This document shows positions 41,248 to 50,179 of a stretch of 64,000 nt of DNA, piece after piece. Position 1 is the stretch's first letter. Every line of letters starts with the position of its first letter. The notes beneath the pieces were generated by a model. The model was not told where the DNA came from and searched no databases. It was given only the letters and a program-made list of their open reading frames with translations. A program made the position numbers and the translations under genes. The stretch spans positions 599,566 through 663,565 of the forward strand of contig NZ_JAKLTR010000001.1 of the NCBI RefSeq assembly GCF_022012415.1, given 5' to 3'. Origin of the DNA: Terrimonas ginsenosidimutans. GTDB taxonomy: Bacteria > Bacteroidota > Bacteroidia > Chitinophagales > Chitinophagaceae.

Positions 41248-42297
41248 TTACCATCGCAATAAAGCGCTACCCCAGGTAAAGCCGCTGCCAAAAGCTGCGA
41301 GACAAACGAGGTTTCCCTCCTGGATCTTACCCATCTCCCAGGCTTCGCAGAGCGCGATGGGAACGGAAGCGGCGGTTGTATTCCCATACTTCTGGATATT
41401 ATTATGTACCTGGTGATCCTTGAGTTGCAATAGCTGCTGCACGTATTGTGCGATCCGCAGGTTGGCCTGATGCGGGATCAGCATATCGATGTCGGATGGT
41501 TTCAGTCCATTTTCGTTCAGCGCTTCCATAATTACCTCAGGAAATTTGACGATCGCTTTTTTGAAGACTGCCGGTCCGTCCATATTCGGGTAGAGATCAT
41601 CTTTCTTCAGCAGGTCGTCTGTAATGAACATACCGCCGAATGGTTGATCGGGTTGAATGGGTTTTTTATCATCCCAGAACTTTCCTGCATGAAATCCGGG
41701 ATTGGGCATACTTAATAGTTCTGCGTCATTTCCATCGCTGTGAAGATGCGTGCTTAAAATGCCCTGGTTATCTTTTTCGGTTGGCTGCAGGATAACTGCC
41801 CCGGCACCGTCTCCAAAGATCACCGATACGTTCCGGCCCCTGGTACTAAAGTCGAGGGCATAGGAATGTGTCTCCGATCCGATCAACAGGATATTCTTAT
41901 ACATGCCGGTTTTAATGAACTGGTCGGCAATACTGATACCATATAAAAAGCCGCTGCATTGATTGCGTACATCCAGCGCCCCGATCTCTTTCATTCCAAG
42001 GATCCGCTGCACCAGCACACCGCAGCCGGGAAAATAATAGTCCGGGCTCAACGTGGCAAAAATGATAAAGTCGACATCCGCAGCCGTAATTCCTGCCCTT
42101 TCCATCGCAATCTTTGCGGCTTCAGCACCCATTGTTGCGGTTGTATCCTCAAAGCGGGTTGCAAAACGACGCTCTTTGATCCCCGTTCTTTCCTGTATCC
42201 ATGCATCATTTGTGTCCATTACCTGCTTCAGGTCATCATTTTTCACAACATTTTCGGGAACATACATTCCTATTCCGCCTATTCTTGTACGTGGCAT
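41248..42297 (-). CDS. Beta-ketoacyl-ACP synthase III-like protein (FabH family)
   Basis: 349 residues. The thiolase-fold active-site triad is visible: cysteine in VRNQCSGFLYG, histidine in LIPHQANLRI, asparagine in KYGNTTAASVPIAL. FabH starts fatty-acid synthesis from acetyl-CoA (or branched acyl-CoA) and malonyl-ACP; relatives act in lipid or polyketide pathways. The substrate-binding residues cannot be judged by eye, so the role may be in ordinary fatty-acid initiation or a second system. It precedes the lipid kinase by 18 bases on the same strand. Confidence 0.92.
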   Translation of the reverse strand: MPRTRIGGIGMYVPENVVKNDDLKQVMDTNDAWIQERTGIKERRFATRFEDTTATMGAEAAKIAMERAGITAADVDFIIFATLSPDYYFPGCGVLVQRILGMKEIGALDVRNQCSGFLYGISIADQFIKTGMYKNILLIGSETHSYALDFSTRGRNVSVIFGDGAGAVILQPTEKDNQGILSTHLHSDGNDAELLSMPNPGFHAGKFWDDKKPIQPDQPFGGMFITDDLLKKDDLYPNMDGPAVFKKAIVKFPEVIMEALNENGLKPSDIDMLIPHQANLRIAQYVQQLLQLKDHQVHNNIQKYGNTTAASVPIALCEAWEMGKIQEGNLVCLAAFGSGFTWGSALLRW

Positions 42298-42355
42298 AGC
42301 AATCTTTTAGGCAATTTAGGAAGAAAATGCAACTGTTTCAAAGTGAACCAATGCA

Positions 42356-42463
42356 GGTCGTTGTCCGTTGCCCGTTCAGCGTTGTCCGACCCGGCATAAA
42401 AGTGGGACTATCTTTGCGTGAGTGTACTCCGGACAACGATGAACGGGCAACGGGCAACGATCC
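42356..42463. repeat. Inverted repeat around the tamB promoter
   Basis: GGTCGTTGTCCGTTGCCCG (from 42356, arm to 42388) and CGGACAACGATGAACGGGC (from 42430, arm to 42463) form an imperfect 33-bp inverted repeat; the 41-base centre holds the -7 box. The GTTGTCCGTTGCCCG text recurs at 30203-30240 and 57279-57312. Confidence 0.6.
42409..42416 (+). promoter_or_regulatory. -7 box of the tamB-like gene
   Basis: TATCTTTG fits TAnnTTTG; a TTG at 42382 is 24 bases away, longer than the usual 19-21. It lies in the loop of the 42356-42463 inverted repeat, about 106 bases before the ATG. Confidence 0.45.
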
Positions 42464-42522
42464 TAGGCATGATATTTTCTAAATACCAATACATCCCTTT
42501 GATTCCCGGACAAGCATACTGA

Positions 42523-45500
42523 ATGGAGCAAGCACCAAAGAAAAGAAGCATTGGCAAACGTATACTACGGATAGTTCTAAAGACTGTCATGTGGATTTTT
42601 TTGCTCATAGTTGTCGTATTCCTACTGATACTCACGCCACCTGTGCAGCGGTTTATCACGGGAAAAGCAACTAATTATCTTGAAAATAAACTGCACACCC
42701 GTGTTGAGATCGGACGGTTGTTCATCACGCTTTCCGGTAAGATAGCCATCGATGATATTTATCTGGAAGATCAGTCGAAAGACACATTGATCTCGGCGGG
42801 AAAGATCAGGGTTAATATGAGTTTCAGAAAATTACTGTTCGGTGACAAGAAACTTCAGATCAATAGCGTCCTGCTCGAAGATGCGACTGCCAAAATAAAG
42901 CGACAGTTACCCGACACAACTTTTAACTTCCAGTTCATCGCCGATGCCTTCGGTGGGAGTTCGCCCGATTCAATAAAAACAACTGATACCACAGCAGGTA
43001 TGCCCGTCGATATCGGATCAGTCGAGCTGAACCGGATCCGGTTTGTATACAAAGACATTGTTAGTGGCAATGATGTGGAGACCGGCCTCGGGCATTTCTT
43101 TACGAGGATCGATAAGTTTGACCTCGATAAAATGCATTTTATCATCCCCCGTACGTCTATTCAGGAACTGGATGCCAGGGTGATCCAAACCACGCCACTG
43201 GTCATTATTCCGGAAGAAGAAATACAGGAAGTAAAAACCGAGAATGCAGGATCAACCGCTCCCATGCTTCAGATTGAATTTACCGAAATAGATCTGCAGA
43301 AATCAAAAGTTGATTACAGGGACAGTGTTAATGCAATGTTTGCCTCTGTTGATCTTGGAAAGCTAAATATCCGGCCCAAAAAGCTGGATCTGGGTAATAT
43401 CAACTTCGATCTCGGAGATATCCTTTTGCAGCAAACAAAGGCCAGCATCCAGATGGGAAAAAAAGCCGGGGCAAATACAAACGCAAAAGGCAAGAACACT
43501 GCGCCCGATACCGCATCAGGAAAGACGCCCATCCGCTTTGCAGTCAATTCCCTTCAACTGGATCAGGTTGCAGTTAAGTTTGATGATGATAACATGCCCC
43601 GTCAATCGTATGGAATGGACTATCTGCATTTGAATGCTGCCATCCCTGAGCTTGATGTAGATCGCTTTGTGTTTACCAATGACTCGATCTCAGGGGTCAT
43701 TGCGAAAGCATCTATGAAAGAACAAAGCGGGTTTCAGCTGGACCAGTTAAAAGCAGATTTCCTTTATACAAATAACCAGGCATACATACATGATCTCTAT
43801 CTCAAAACACCGGGAACTGAGATCAAAAGAGATATTGCTATCCGTTATGCATCCATTGAATCACTTGCTGAAAATATCGGCAACCTTCAGATCGATGCAG
43901 ATATCGACGGAAGCAAGATCCAGGTGAAAGATGTGCTAACCTTTGTGCCAATGCTTCGCGAGCAGCCTGCTTTTTCTTCACCTGATGCAACCTGGTATCT
44001 CGATAGTAAGATCGAAGGCCGTGTTTCTGATCTGCGGATCGAGCGGCTTAAGATCGCCGGATTTGCAGACACGCGTGTTGATGTTTCCGGAAGGATCACC
44101 GGTTTACCCGAAGCCAATAAGATCCAGGCAAATCTTGCCATACGCGAACTCTCCAGCAGCCGCCGGGATATCATGTCTTTTTTACCGAAAGGAACTTTGC
44201 CATCCAATATCGCGCTGCCAAACAGGATGAATCTTGCAGGAACCATCAGAGGAAATGGTTCGCAAATGAATACCGACCTGTTGCTGACCACCGATATGGG
44301 AAACGTTTCTGTTAAAGGCCTGCTGAGTGAATACGGTAATGCCCAGCGTGCGAAATATGATCTCGTATTAAGAACTTCAGGTCTTAACCTGAATGCGCTT
44401 ATGAAGGATACTGCCTATGGACCAGTAAATCTTTCTCTCACCGCAAAAGGGCGTGGTTATGATATGAAAACAGCCAACGCCACTATCAAAGGACAACTTC
44501 ATTCCGCCACCTATAATAAATATGTTTATAAGGATCTGCTGATTGATGGTGAGATCGCCAATCAGCAACTGACAGCAAAAGCGACCATGCAGGATCCGAA
44601 CATCCATTTTGCCATGGATGCATCGGCCAATCTTTCACAACAGTATCCCACAGCTGTGAAACTGGAATTGATGGTAGATAGCGTGAAGGCACATCAGCTG
44701 CATTTAACTCCGGACGTTCTTACCTATCATGGAAAAGTAAGTGCTGATTTTGCGACAGTGAACCCCGACGACCTGGATGGAAAATTGTTCGTTACGGAAT
44801 CTGTACTTGTGCAAGGAGAACGACGTATACAACTTGACACGATCCAGCTGCTTGCAGGAAGATCAGAAGGAGGAAACTATGTGCAGTTCAACAGTGATAT
44901 TGTAAATGCCCGGATGCAGGGAAAATACCGACTTACTCAACTGGGCGATGTATTTATGCAGACCATAGATAAGTACTACGCCATGTCCGGTCCGGAAAAA
45001 ACAGCTCCTGCATCCAAACCTGAGCCTTACGATTTTACGCTTAACGCGTATGTGGTGGATAAACCCTTGCTGCGCTCGCTTGTTCCGGGTCTGCAAAAAA
45101 TTAAAGGAACGGCATTGGAAGCGCGGTTCTCTTCTGAACAGGAAGCAAAGGCAATGCTGAAGTCTGACGAGATCCTGATCGGTGCAAACCATATTCAGAA
45201 TCTCCGTATGGACATTAATACAGCCGATTCTGGTTTAACAGTAAGGCTGGGGGCTCAACAGATAAAGGTCGGCAGCAGTCTGCTGCTTGACAGTACCGTA
45301 CTGAACGCAACTGTACTTAACAATATCATCGATTTTGATCTGGGAATAAAAGATAAAGAAGCAAAAGACAGGTACGCGATCGGCGGTAAACTGGAACAGG
45401 CTTCGAATGGAGACCTCCTATTCTCCCTTAACCCCAATGATCTGCTACTTAATTATGATCCATGGCAGGTGGCACAGCAGAACAAAATTGTTGTTGCATC

Positions 45501-47685
45501 GGCAGGAGGCTTCTATGCCACAGACTTTACATTGAGCAGAACCGGTCAGCAATTGAGTATTAACAGTAACACTCCTGCTCCCACATCACCGATGAAAGTC
45601 AGCTTTAAAGACTTCCGCATCGGAACAATCACGGAGATCGCCATGTCTGATTCTATGATGATGGATGGCGTACTGAATGGGGATGTGGAACTGCAGAACC
45701 TGACCACTCAGCCTTTGTTTACGGGAAACCTGAATGTTCGTGATTTCAGTTATCACAAAGACACATTGGGTAATATCGACGTAAAAGTAAATAACAATAA
45801 TCCTGACGTTTACCAGGCGAACATCTCTCTGAGCGGAAAAGGGAATGATGTGGCCATTGACGGAAGTTTTAATGCAAAGGCATCAAGTTTTGATGCGGTC
45901 ATTGACCTGAAGCAGTTTCCAATGAAAACCGCAGAGATCCTTTCCGGCGGTATGCTGAGGGATACAAAAGGAAATCTGGACGGCCGATTCAAAGTGGCCG
46001 GCACTACTACAAAACCAACTGTGACCGGCGCCCTTAATTTCAAGCAGGTTGGTCTGAATGTGGCAATGCTGAACAACTATTTCAACATAGAGAATGAAAA
46101 GCTGGAGATCACAGAGCAGGGCCTTCGTTTCAACCGGTTCCAGGTGAAAGATTCTGCGGGAAATCCGTTGACGTTGAATGGAGCCATCACTACAAAAGAT
46201 TACACAGCATTTGCATTTGATCTGGATATCCGCGCAAATGATTTCCGTGCATTGAACAGTACAAAGAAGGATAATAAACTCTTCTATGGCCAGCTTTATT
46301 TTAACACCAATCTTAAAGTGACAGGTACTGATAAGGCGCCAAAGGTTGACGGCCGCCTGGCAGTAAATGATAAAACGAAAATGACCATTGTTTTACCGCA
46401 GCCTGATCCGGGTGTTGTAAACAGAGAGGGTATTATCGAGTTTGTGGATTTTGATGCGCCGGTTGATGACTCTCTCTTCATGGTCGCATATGACTCGCTC
46501 AATACATCCACATATACAGGAATGGATGTGTCTCTTAATATACAGGTAGACAGAGCTGCAGACTTCTCACTGGTGATTGACGAATCAAATGGTGACATGC
46601 TGAACATAAGAGGAGAAGCCGATCTGAACGCAGGTATTGACCCAAGTGGAAAGATAAATATGACGGGGGTGTACGAAGTGGAAGGAGGAAGTTATCAACT
46701 TTCACTGAACGTCTTAAAAAGAAAGTTTGATATTCAAAAAGGCAGTAAGATCACCTGGGAAGGAGAGCCGACTTCTGCAAATGTTGATATCACCGCGATC
46801 TATACATCAAAGGCTGCGCCTTTTGATCTGGTAAAAGGTCTTATTGATGATGAAAGCGCACGTAACCTTTATCTTCAGCGCATTCCGTTTGATGTTCACC
46901 TCAATATGCAGGGAGAGCTCCTGAAGCCGGATATCAGCTTCGACATTACTCTCCCGGAAAACAGGAGCTATGGTGTTCAGGGAGACGTGATCACGCTCAC
47001 AAGAACACAACTTGAGACATTGCGTCAGCAACCCGGAGAAATGAATAAACAGGTCTTTTCATTGTTATTAATGAACCGGTTTGTGCCGGAGAATCCATTC
47101 TCGCTTGCTTCCGGCGGCGGCGGCTCGAATAATCTCATCAAACAAAGTGTGAGTGCGTTGATGGCAGATCAGTTGAACCGTCTGGCAGAAGGCTTGGTTG
47201 ATGGCGTGGATATCAATTTTGGTATAGAATCTTCAGATGATTATACAAGCGGAACAAGGGAAGACAGAACAGATCTGAACGTCGGTGTATCCAAGCGTTT
47301 ACTGGATGATCGTCTGACGGTCACGGTCGGTAGTGATATTACCCTCGAAGGTCCACAGGCTTCCAATAATTCCTCCATGATAGGCGGGAATGTGGCTGTT
47401 GACTATGCATTAAGCCGGGATGGACGCTATAAACTTCGTGCTTACGTAAATAATGATTACCAGGGTGTGATCGATGGATATGTAACCGAGACAGGCGTTG
47501 GTTTTATTATCACGGTCGACTATAATAGATTCAAACAGATATTCCAGAGTAAAAAGAAACGGGACGAAGAAAGGGAAAGACGCAGGCAGCAACGCTTACG
47601 TGAGCAGCAAAGTCAGGAAGGTGAGCAGAAAAAGGAATCCGCACCAACTTCGCCGGCACGTAAACCAGAATCAGGATCGGAATAA
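42523..47685 (+). CDS. TamB-like translocation/assembly protein (DUF490)
   Basis: 1720 residues. One membrane helix near the N-terminus (about residues 20-38, WIFLLIVVVFLLIL) anchors a very long periplasmic region of beta-rich AsmA/TamB-type repeats, and the end (about 1330-1670, with VVNREGIIEFVDFDAP and SLNVLKRKFDIQKGSKITW) matches the conserved C-terminal DUF490 part. The last 50 residues are charged low complexity (DEERERRRQQRLREQQS). TamB bridges inner and outer membranes and assists with lipid transport or outer-membrane protein assembly. Its partner, an Omp85 protein, follows 9 bases later. The whole 5.2-kb gene is intact. Confidence 0.92.
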   Translation: MEQAPKKRSIGKRILRIVLKTVMWIFLLIVVVFLLILTPPVQRFITGKATNYLENKLHTRVEIGRLFITLSGKIAIDDIYLEDQSKDTLISAGKIRVNMSFRKLLFGDKKLQINSVLLEDATAKIKRQLPDTTFNFQFIADAFGGSSPDSIKTTDTTAGMPVDIGSVELNRIRFVYKDIVSGNDVETGLGHFFTRIDKFDLDKMHFIIPRTSIQELDARVIQTTPLVIIPEEEIQEVKTENAGSTAPMLQIEFTEIDLQKSKVDYRDSVNAMFASVDLGKLNIRPKKLDLGNINFDLGDILLQQTKASIQMGKKAGANTNAKGKNTAPDTASGKTPIRFAVNSLQLDQVAVKFDDDNMPRQSYGMDYLHLNAAIPELDVDRFVFTNDSISGVIAKASMKEQSGFQLDQLKADFLYTNNQAYIHDLYLKTPGTEIKRDIAIRYASIESLAENIGNLQIDADIDGSKIQVKDVLTFVPMLREQPAFSSPDATWYLDSKIEGRVSDLRIERLKIAGFADTRVDVSGRITGLPEANKIQANLAIRELSSSRRDIMSFLPKGTLPSNIALPNRMNLAGTIRGNGSQMNTDLLLTTDMGNVSVKGLLSEYGNAQRAKYDLVLRTSGLNLNALMKDTAYGPVNLSLTAKGRGYDMKTANATIKGQLHSATYNKYVYKDLLIDGEIANQQLTAKATMQDPNIHFAMDASANLSQQYPTAVKLELMVDSVKAHQLHLTPDVLTYHGKVSADFATVNPDDLDGKLFVTESVLVQGERRIQLDTIQLLAGRSEGGNYVQFNSDIVNARMQGKYRLTQLGDVFMQTIDKYYAMSGPEKTAPASKPEPYDFTLNAYVVDKPLLRSLVPGLQKIKGTALEARFSSEQEAKAMLKSDEILIGANHIQNLRMDINTADSGLTVRLGAQQIKVGSSLLLDSTVLNATVLNNIIDFDLGIKDKEAKDRYAIGGKLEQASNGDLLFSLNPNDLLLNYDPWQVAQQNKIVVASAGGFYATDFTLSRTGQQLSINSNTPAPTSPMKVSFKDFRIGTITEIAMSDSMMMDGVLNGDVELQNLTTQPLFTGNLNVRDFSYHKDTLGNIDVKVNNNNPDVYQANISLSGKGNDVAIDGSFNAKASSFDAVIDLKQFPMKTAEILSGGMLRDTKGNLDGRFKVAGTTTKPTVTGALNFKQVGLNVAMLNNYFNIENEKLEITEQGLRFNRFQVKDSAGNPLTLNGAITTKDYTAFAFDLDIRANDFRALNSTKKDNKLFYGQLYFNTNLKVTGTDKAPKVDGRLAVNDKTKMTIVLPQPDPGVVNREGIIEFVDFDAPVDDSLFMVAYDSLNTSTYTGMDVSLNIQVDRAADFSLVIDESNGDMLNIRGEADLNAGIDPSGKINMTGVYEVEGGSYQLSLNVLKRKFDIQKGSKITWEGEPTSANVDITAIYTSKAAPFDLVKGLIDDESARNLYLQRIPFDVHLNMQGELLKPDISFDITLPENRSYGVQGDVITLTRTQLETLRQQPGEMNKQVFSLLLMNRFVPENPFSLASGGGGSNNLIKQSVSALMADQLNRLAEGLVDGVDINFGIESSDDYTSGTREDRTDLNVGVSKRLLDDRLTVTVGSDITLEGPQASNNSSMIGGNVAVDYALSRDGRYKLRAYVNNDYQGVIDGYVTETGVGFIITVDYNRFKQIFQSKKKRDEERERRRQQRLREQQSQEGEQKKESAPTSPARKPESGSE

Positions 47686-47694
47686 ACCAAACGC

Positions 47695-50013
47695 ATGATG
47701 TTTCGAAAGGCTAAATACTTTTATCTTCTTATTTCCTGCGCCATCATTGGCGGTGCCTGTAATAATCTTAAAAAGATTCCTGCAGGGGATGCATTGTATA
47801 CAGGTGCAACAGTTAAGATTGACAGCACAGAGCTCTCCAAAAAGAAAAAGAAATCACTTGAGAGTGAGCTGCATTCTCTTGTGCGGCCGAAGCCGAACAA
47901 AAAAATACTGGGCATGCGGTTCAAGCTGTCTATGTACAATCTCGCCGGAAATCCAAAGAAGGAAACTTCCCTGCGCGGGTGGTTAAAGAATAAAATGGGA
48001 GAACCGCCGGTTCTGCTAAGTGATGTCAACGTTGAAAGAAATATCCAGGTATTGCAAAGTACGCTGGAAAATACAGGGTATTTCAAGGCTGTGGTGGAGG
48101 GCGACACTACCATCGATGGTAAAACCGCCACCGCACAGTACACCGTTCAAACAGGGATTCAATATAAGAACCGTAATGTTTTTTTCGATACTTCCGGCCT
48201 GATCCAGAAGGCTATTGCAGAAGACAGTTCAATCTCTTTACTAAAAAAAGGAGATCCGTTTGACCTGGCAGCTATTAAGAGCGAGCGGATCCGTATCGAT
48301 GGCATACTGAAAGAAAAAGGATACTATTTCTTTGATCCCAACTTTATTATCGTTCAAACGGATACAACGGCGGGCAATAACCAGGTTGATCTGAAAGTTA
48401 AGGTCAAACCCGGTATTGCGCCAACATCATTGCAGCCTTATACGATCAATGATATTTTCTTTTTTCCGACTTTCCGTCCAAACACAGGCAGTGGAAATGC
48501 AAACGCAAATGCCAACGCCATGGATACATCGAAAAAGGATATGATATTCTATGACGGCTATTATGTCCTTGACAGGCAAAAGCAATATAAGCCGCGCATC
48601 TTTGAAGATGCAATTCAATTCCATAAAGGAGAATTATACAACCGGACGGATCATAGTGCAACCGTCAGCAGATTGGTAAACCTTGGGTTATTCCGTTTTG
48701 TCAGAAACCGTATGGAGCCTGTTCCAGGAGATTCAGCAAAACTTAATGTGTATTATTACATGACGCCAATGCAGCGTCAGTCTTTAAGAGCTGAAATAAA
48801 CGGCAGTACCAAATCGAACAACCTTACCGGTTCTTCAATTACGCTGGGATGGAGAAAGCGAAACACTTTCCATGGCGGCGAATTGTTGTCTATTGATGCA
48901 ACCGGAGGTTTTGAGGTGCAGGTGGGTGGACAATTGCGCGGTTACAATACATTCCGGTATGGATTGAGGTCGACACTCTCGATTCCAAGATTTGTTGTTC
49001 CTTTTATTAAATGGAATAATGCCGGCGGTTTTGTGCCAAGAACAGAGATCGCACTTGGCTTTGAAAAGCTCATCCGGAACAAGCTTTATACCATGAACTC
49101 CTTCCAGGCTTCATTTGGCTATATCTGGAAAACTGATATAAAGAACGAACAGAAATTCAACCCCATCGCCATCACTTATGTACAACCCGCAAGCATATCA
49201 GATCAATACCTGGACAGCGTTGCGAAAAATCCTATTCTTGGAAGAACTATTGCAAAGCAATTTATTCTCGGCGCAACATATAACTATAACTATAGCGAAC
49301 TCCAGGATAATATTTATAAAACCGGTATTTATTTCAATGGTAATGCTGACGTTTCCGGAAATATTATAGGACTTCTGACAGGTGCTTCAGAAAGCAACCC
49401 TAAAAGTATCTTTGACGCACAGTTCTCACAATACATCCGGCTTGAAGCGGATTTCCGTTACTATTTAAAACTGGCGAAATGGACTGTGCTTGCTAACAGG
49501 ATCATTCTTGGTGGCTCGGTGCCCTATGGCAATTCCCGGTCATTACCATTTGTGAAGCAATTTTTTTCTGGTGGTAATAACAGCTTGCGTGGTTTCAGAA
49601 GCCGCTCAGTCGGTCCAGGTACTTACGTAAGTGATACGATCAGTACAGGTTTTCTTCCTGACCAGCCTGGTGATATGAAACTGGAATTGAATACAGAATT
49701 GCGTACAAAGCTTTTCAGCATTGTACACGGAGCGATCTTCATCGATGCCGGTAACGTTTGGCTGACCCACGAAGATTCATTAACCGGTGCAGGGTTCAGC
49801 AAAAGCTTCCTGAAGGAGCTGGCTGTGGATGCGGGCGTTGGTTTGCGCTTTGATGCATCGTTCCTTGTGTTGCGACTGGATGTAGCGTTCCCTCTGCGTA
49901 AGCCATTCCTTCCGGAAGGAGACCGGTGGGTGCTGGATGAAATTAAATTCGGAAGCGGCCCATGGAGAAGGCAGAACCTGATCTTTAATATTGGTATCGG
50001 ATATCCGTTCTGA
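47695..50013 (+). CDS. BamA/TamA-type outer-membrane assembly protein (Omp85), lipoprotein form
   Basis: 772 residues. A signal ends at ISCAIIGGAC, a lipobox with cysteine at residue 22, so this Omp85 protein appears to be lipidated, as in other Bacteroidota TamA relatives. About 30-360 contain POTRA-like repeats (VNVERNIQVLQSTLENTGYF and similar). The barrel (about 390-772) has the Omp85 signature FFSGGNNSLRGFR (RGF motif of loop 6) and ends in GYPF. It inserts outer-membrane beta-barrels or moves lipids with TamB. The ATG at 47695 is 9 bases after the tamB stop, so translation is likely coupled. Confidence 0.92.
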   Translation: MMFRKAKYFYLLISCAIIGGACNNLKKIPAGDALYTGATVKIDSTELSKKKKKSLESELHSLVRPKPNKKILGMRFKLSMYNLAGNPKKETSLRGWLKNKMGEPPVLLSDVNVERNIQVLQSTLENTGYFKAVVEGDTTIDGKTATAQYTVQTGIQYKNRNVFFDTSGLIQKAIAEDSSISLLKKGDPFDLAAIKSERIRIDGILKEKGYYFFDPNFIIVQTDTTAGNNQVDLKVKVKPGIAPTSLQPYTINDIFFFPTFRPNTGSGNANANANAMDTSKKDMIFYDGYYVLDRQKQYKPRIFEDAIQFHKGELYNRTDHSATVSRLVNLGLFRFVRNRMEPVPGDSAKLNVYYYMTPMQRQSLRAEINGSTKSNNLTGSSITLGWRKRNTFHGGELLSIDATGGFEVQVGGQLRGYNTFRYGLRSTLSIPRFVVPFIKWNNAGGFVPRTEIALGFEKLIRNKLYTMNSFQASFGYIWKTDIKNEQKFNPIAITYVQPASISDQYLDSVAKNPILGRTIAKQFILGATYNYNYSELQDNIYKTGIYFNGNADVSGNIIGLLTGASESNPKSIFDAQFSQYIRLEADFRYYLKLAKWTVLANRIILGGSVPYGNSRSLPFVKQFFSGGNNSLRGFRSRSVGPGTYVSDTISTGFLPDQPGDMKLELNTELRTKLFSIVHGAIFIDAGNVWLTHEDSLTGAGFSKSFLKELAVDAGVGLRFDASFLVLRLDVAFPLRKPFLPEGDRWVLDEIKFGSGPWRRQNLIFNIGIGYPF

Positions 50014-50028
50014 TTCGGGAGTCCCCCT

Positions 50029-50164
50029 CTAAATCTCTCCCTTCAGGGGAGACTTAACAATCCTGTTTAAAAAAGTTCAATTCGATATCGTACATAATGT
50101 CCGCTATGAAATTGAACTTTCTTTATTAAACGACTTAAAGTCTCTGCTGGAGGGGGAGATTTAG
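50029..50164. repeat. Imperfect nested inverted repeat
   Basis: A 27-base left arm (50029-50055, CTAAATCTCTCCCTTCAG then GGGAGACTT) pairs with a right arm (50138-50164) at 23 of 27 positions. Inside, GTTTAAAAAAGTTCAATT (from 50064) pairs with AATTGAACTTTCTTTATTAAAC (to 50131). The whole can fold into one long hairpin of 136 bases between the Omp85 and convergent Gfo/Idh genes. CTAAATCTCCCCC text of this sort is scattered through many Bacteroidota genomes. Confidence 0.65.
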
Positions 50165-50179
50165 AAAGGCTTCTTTGTG

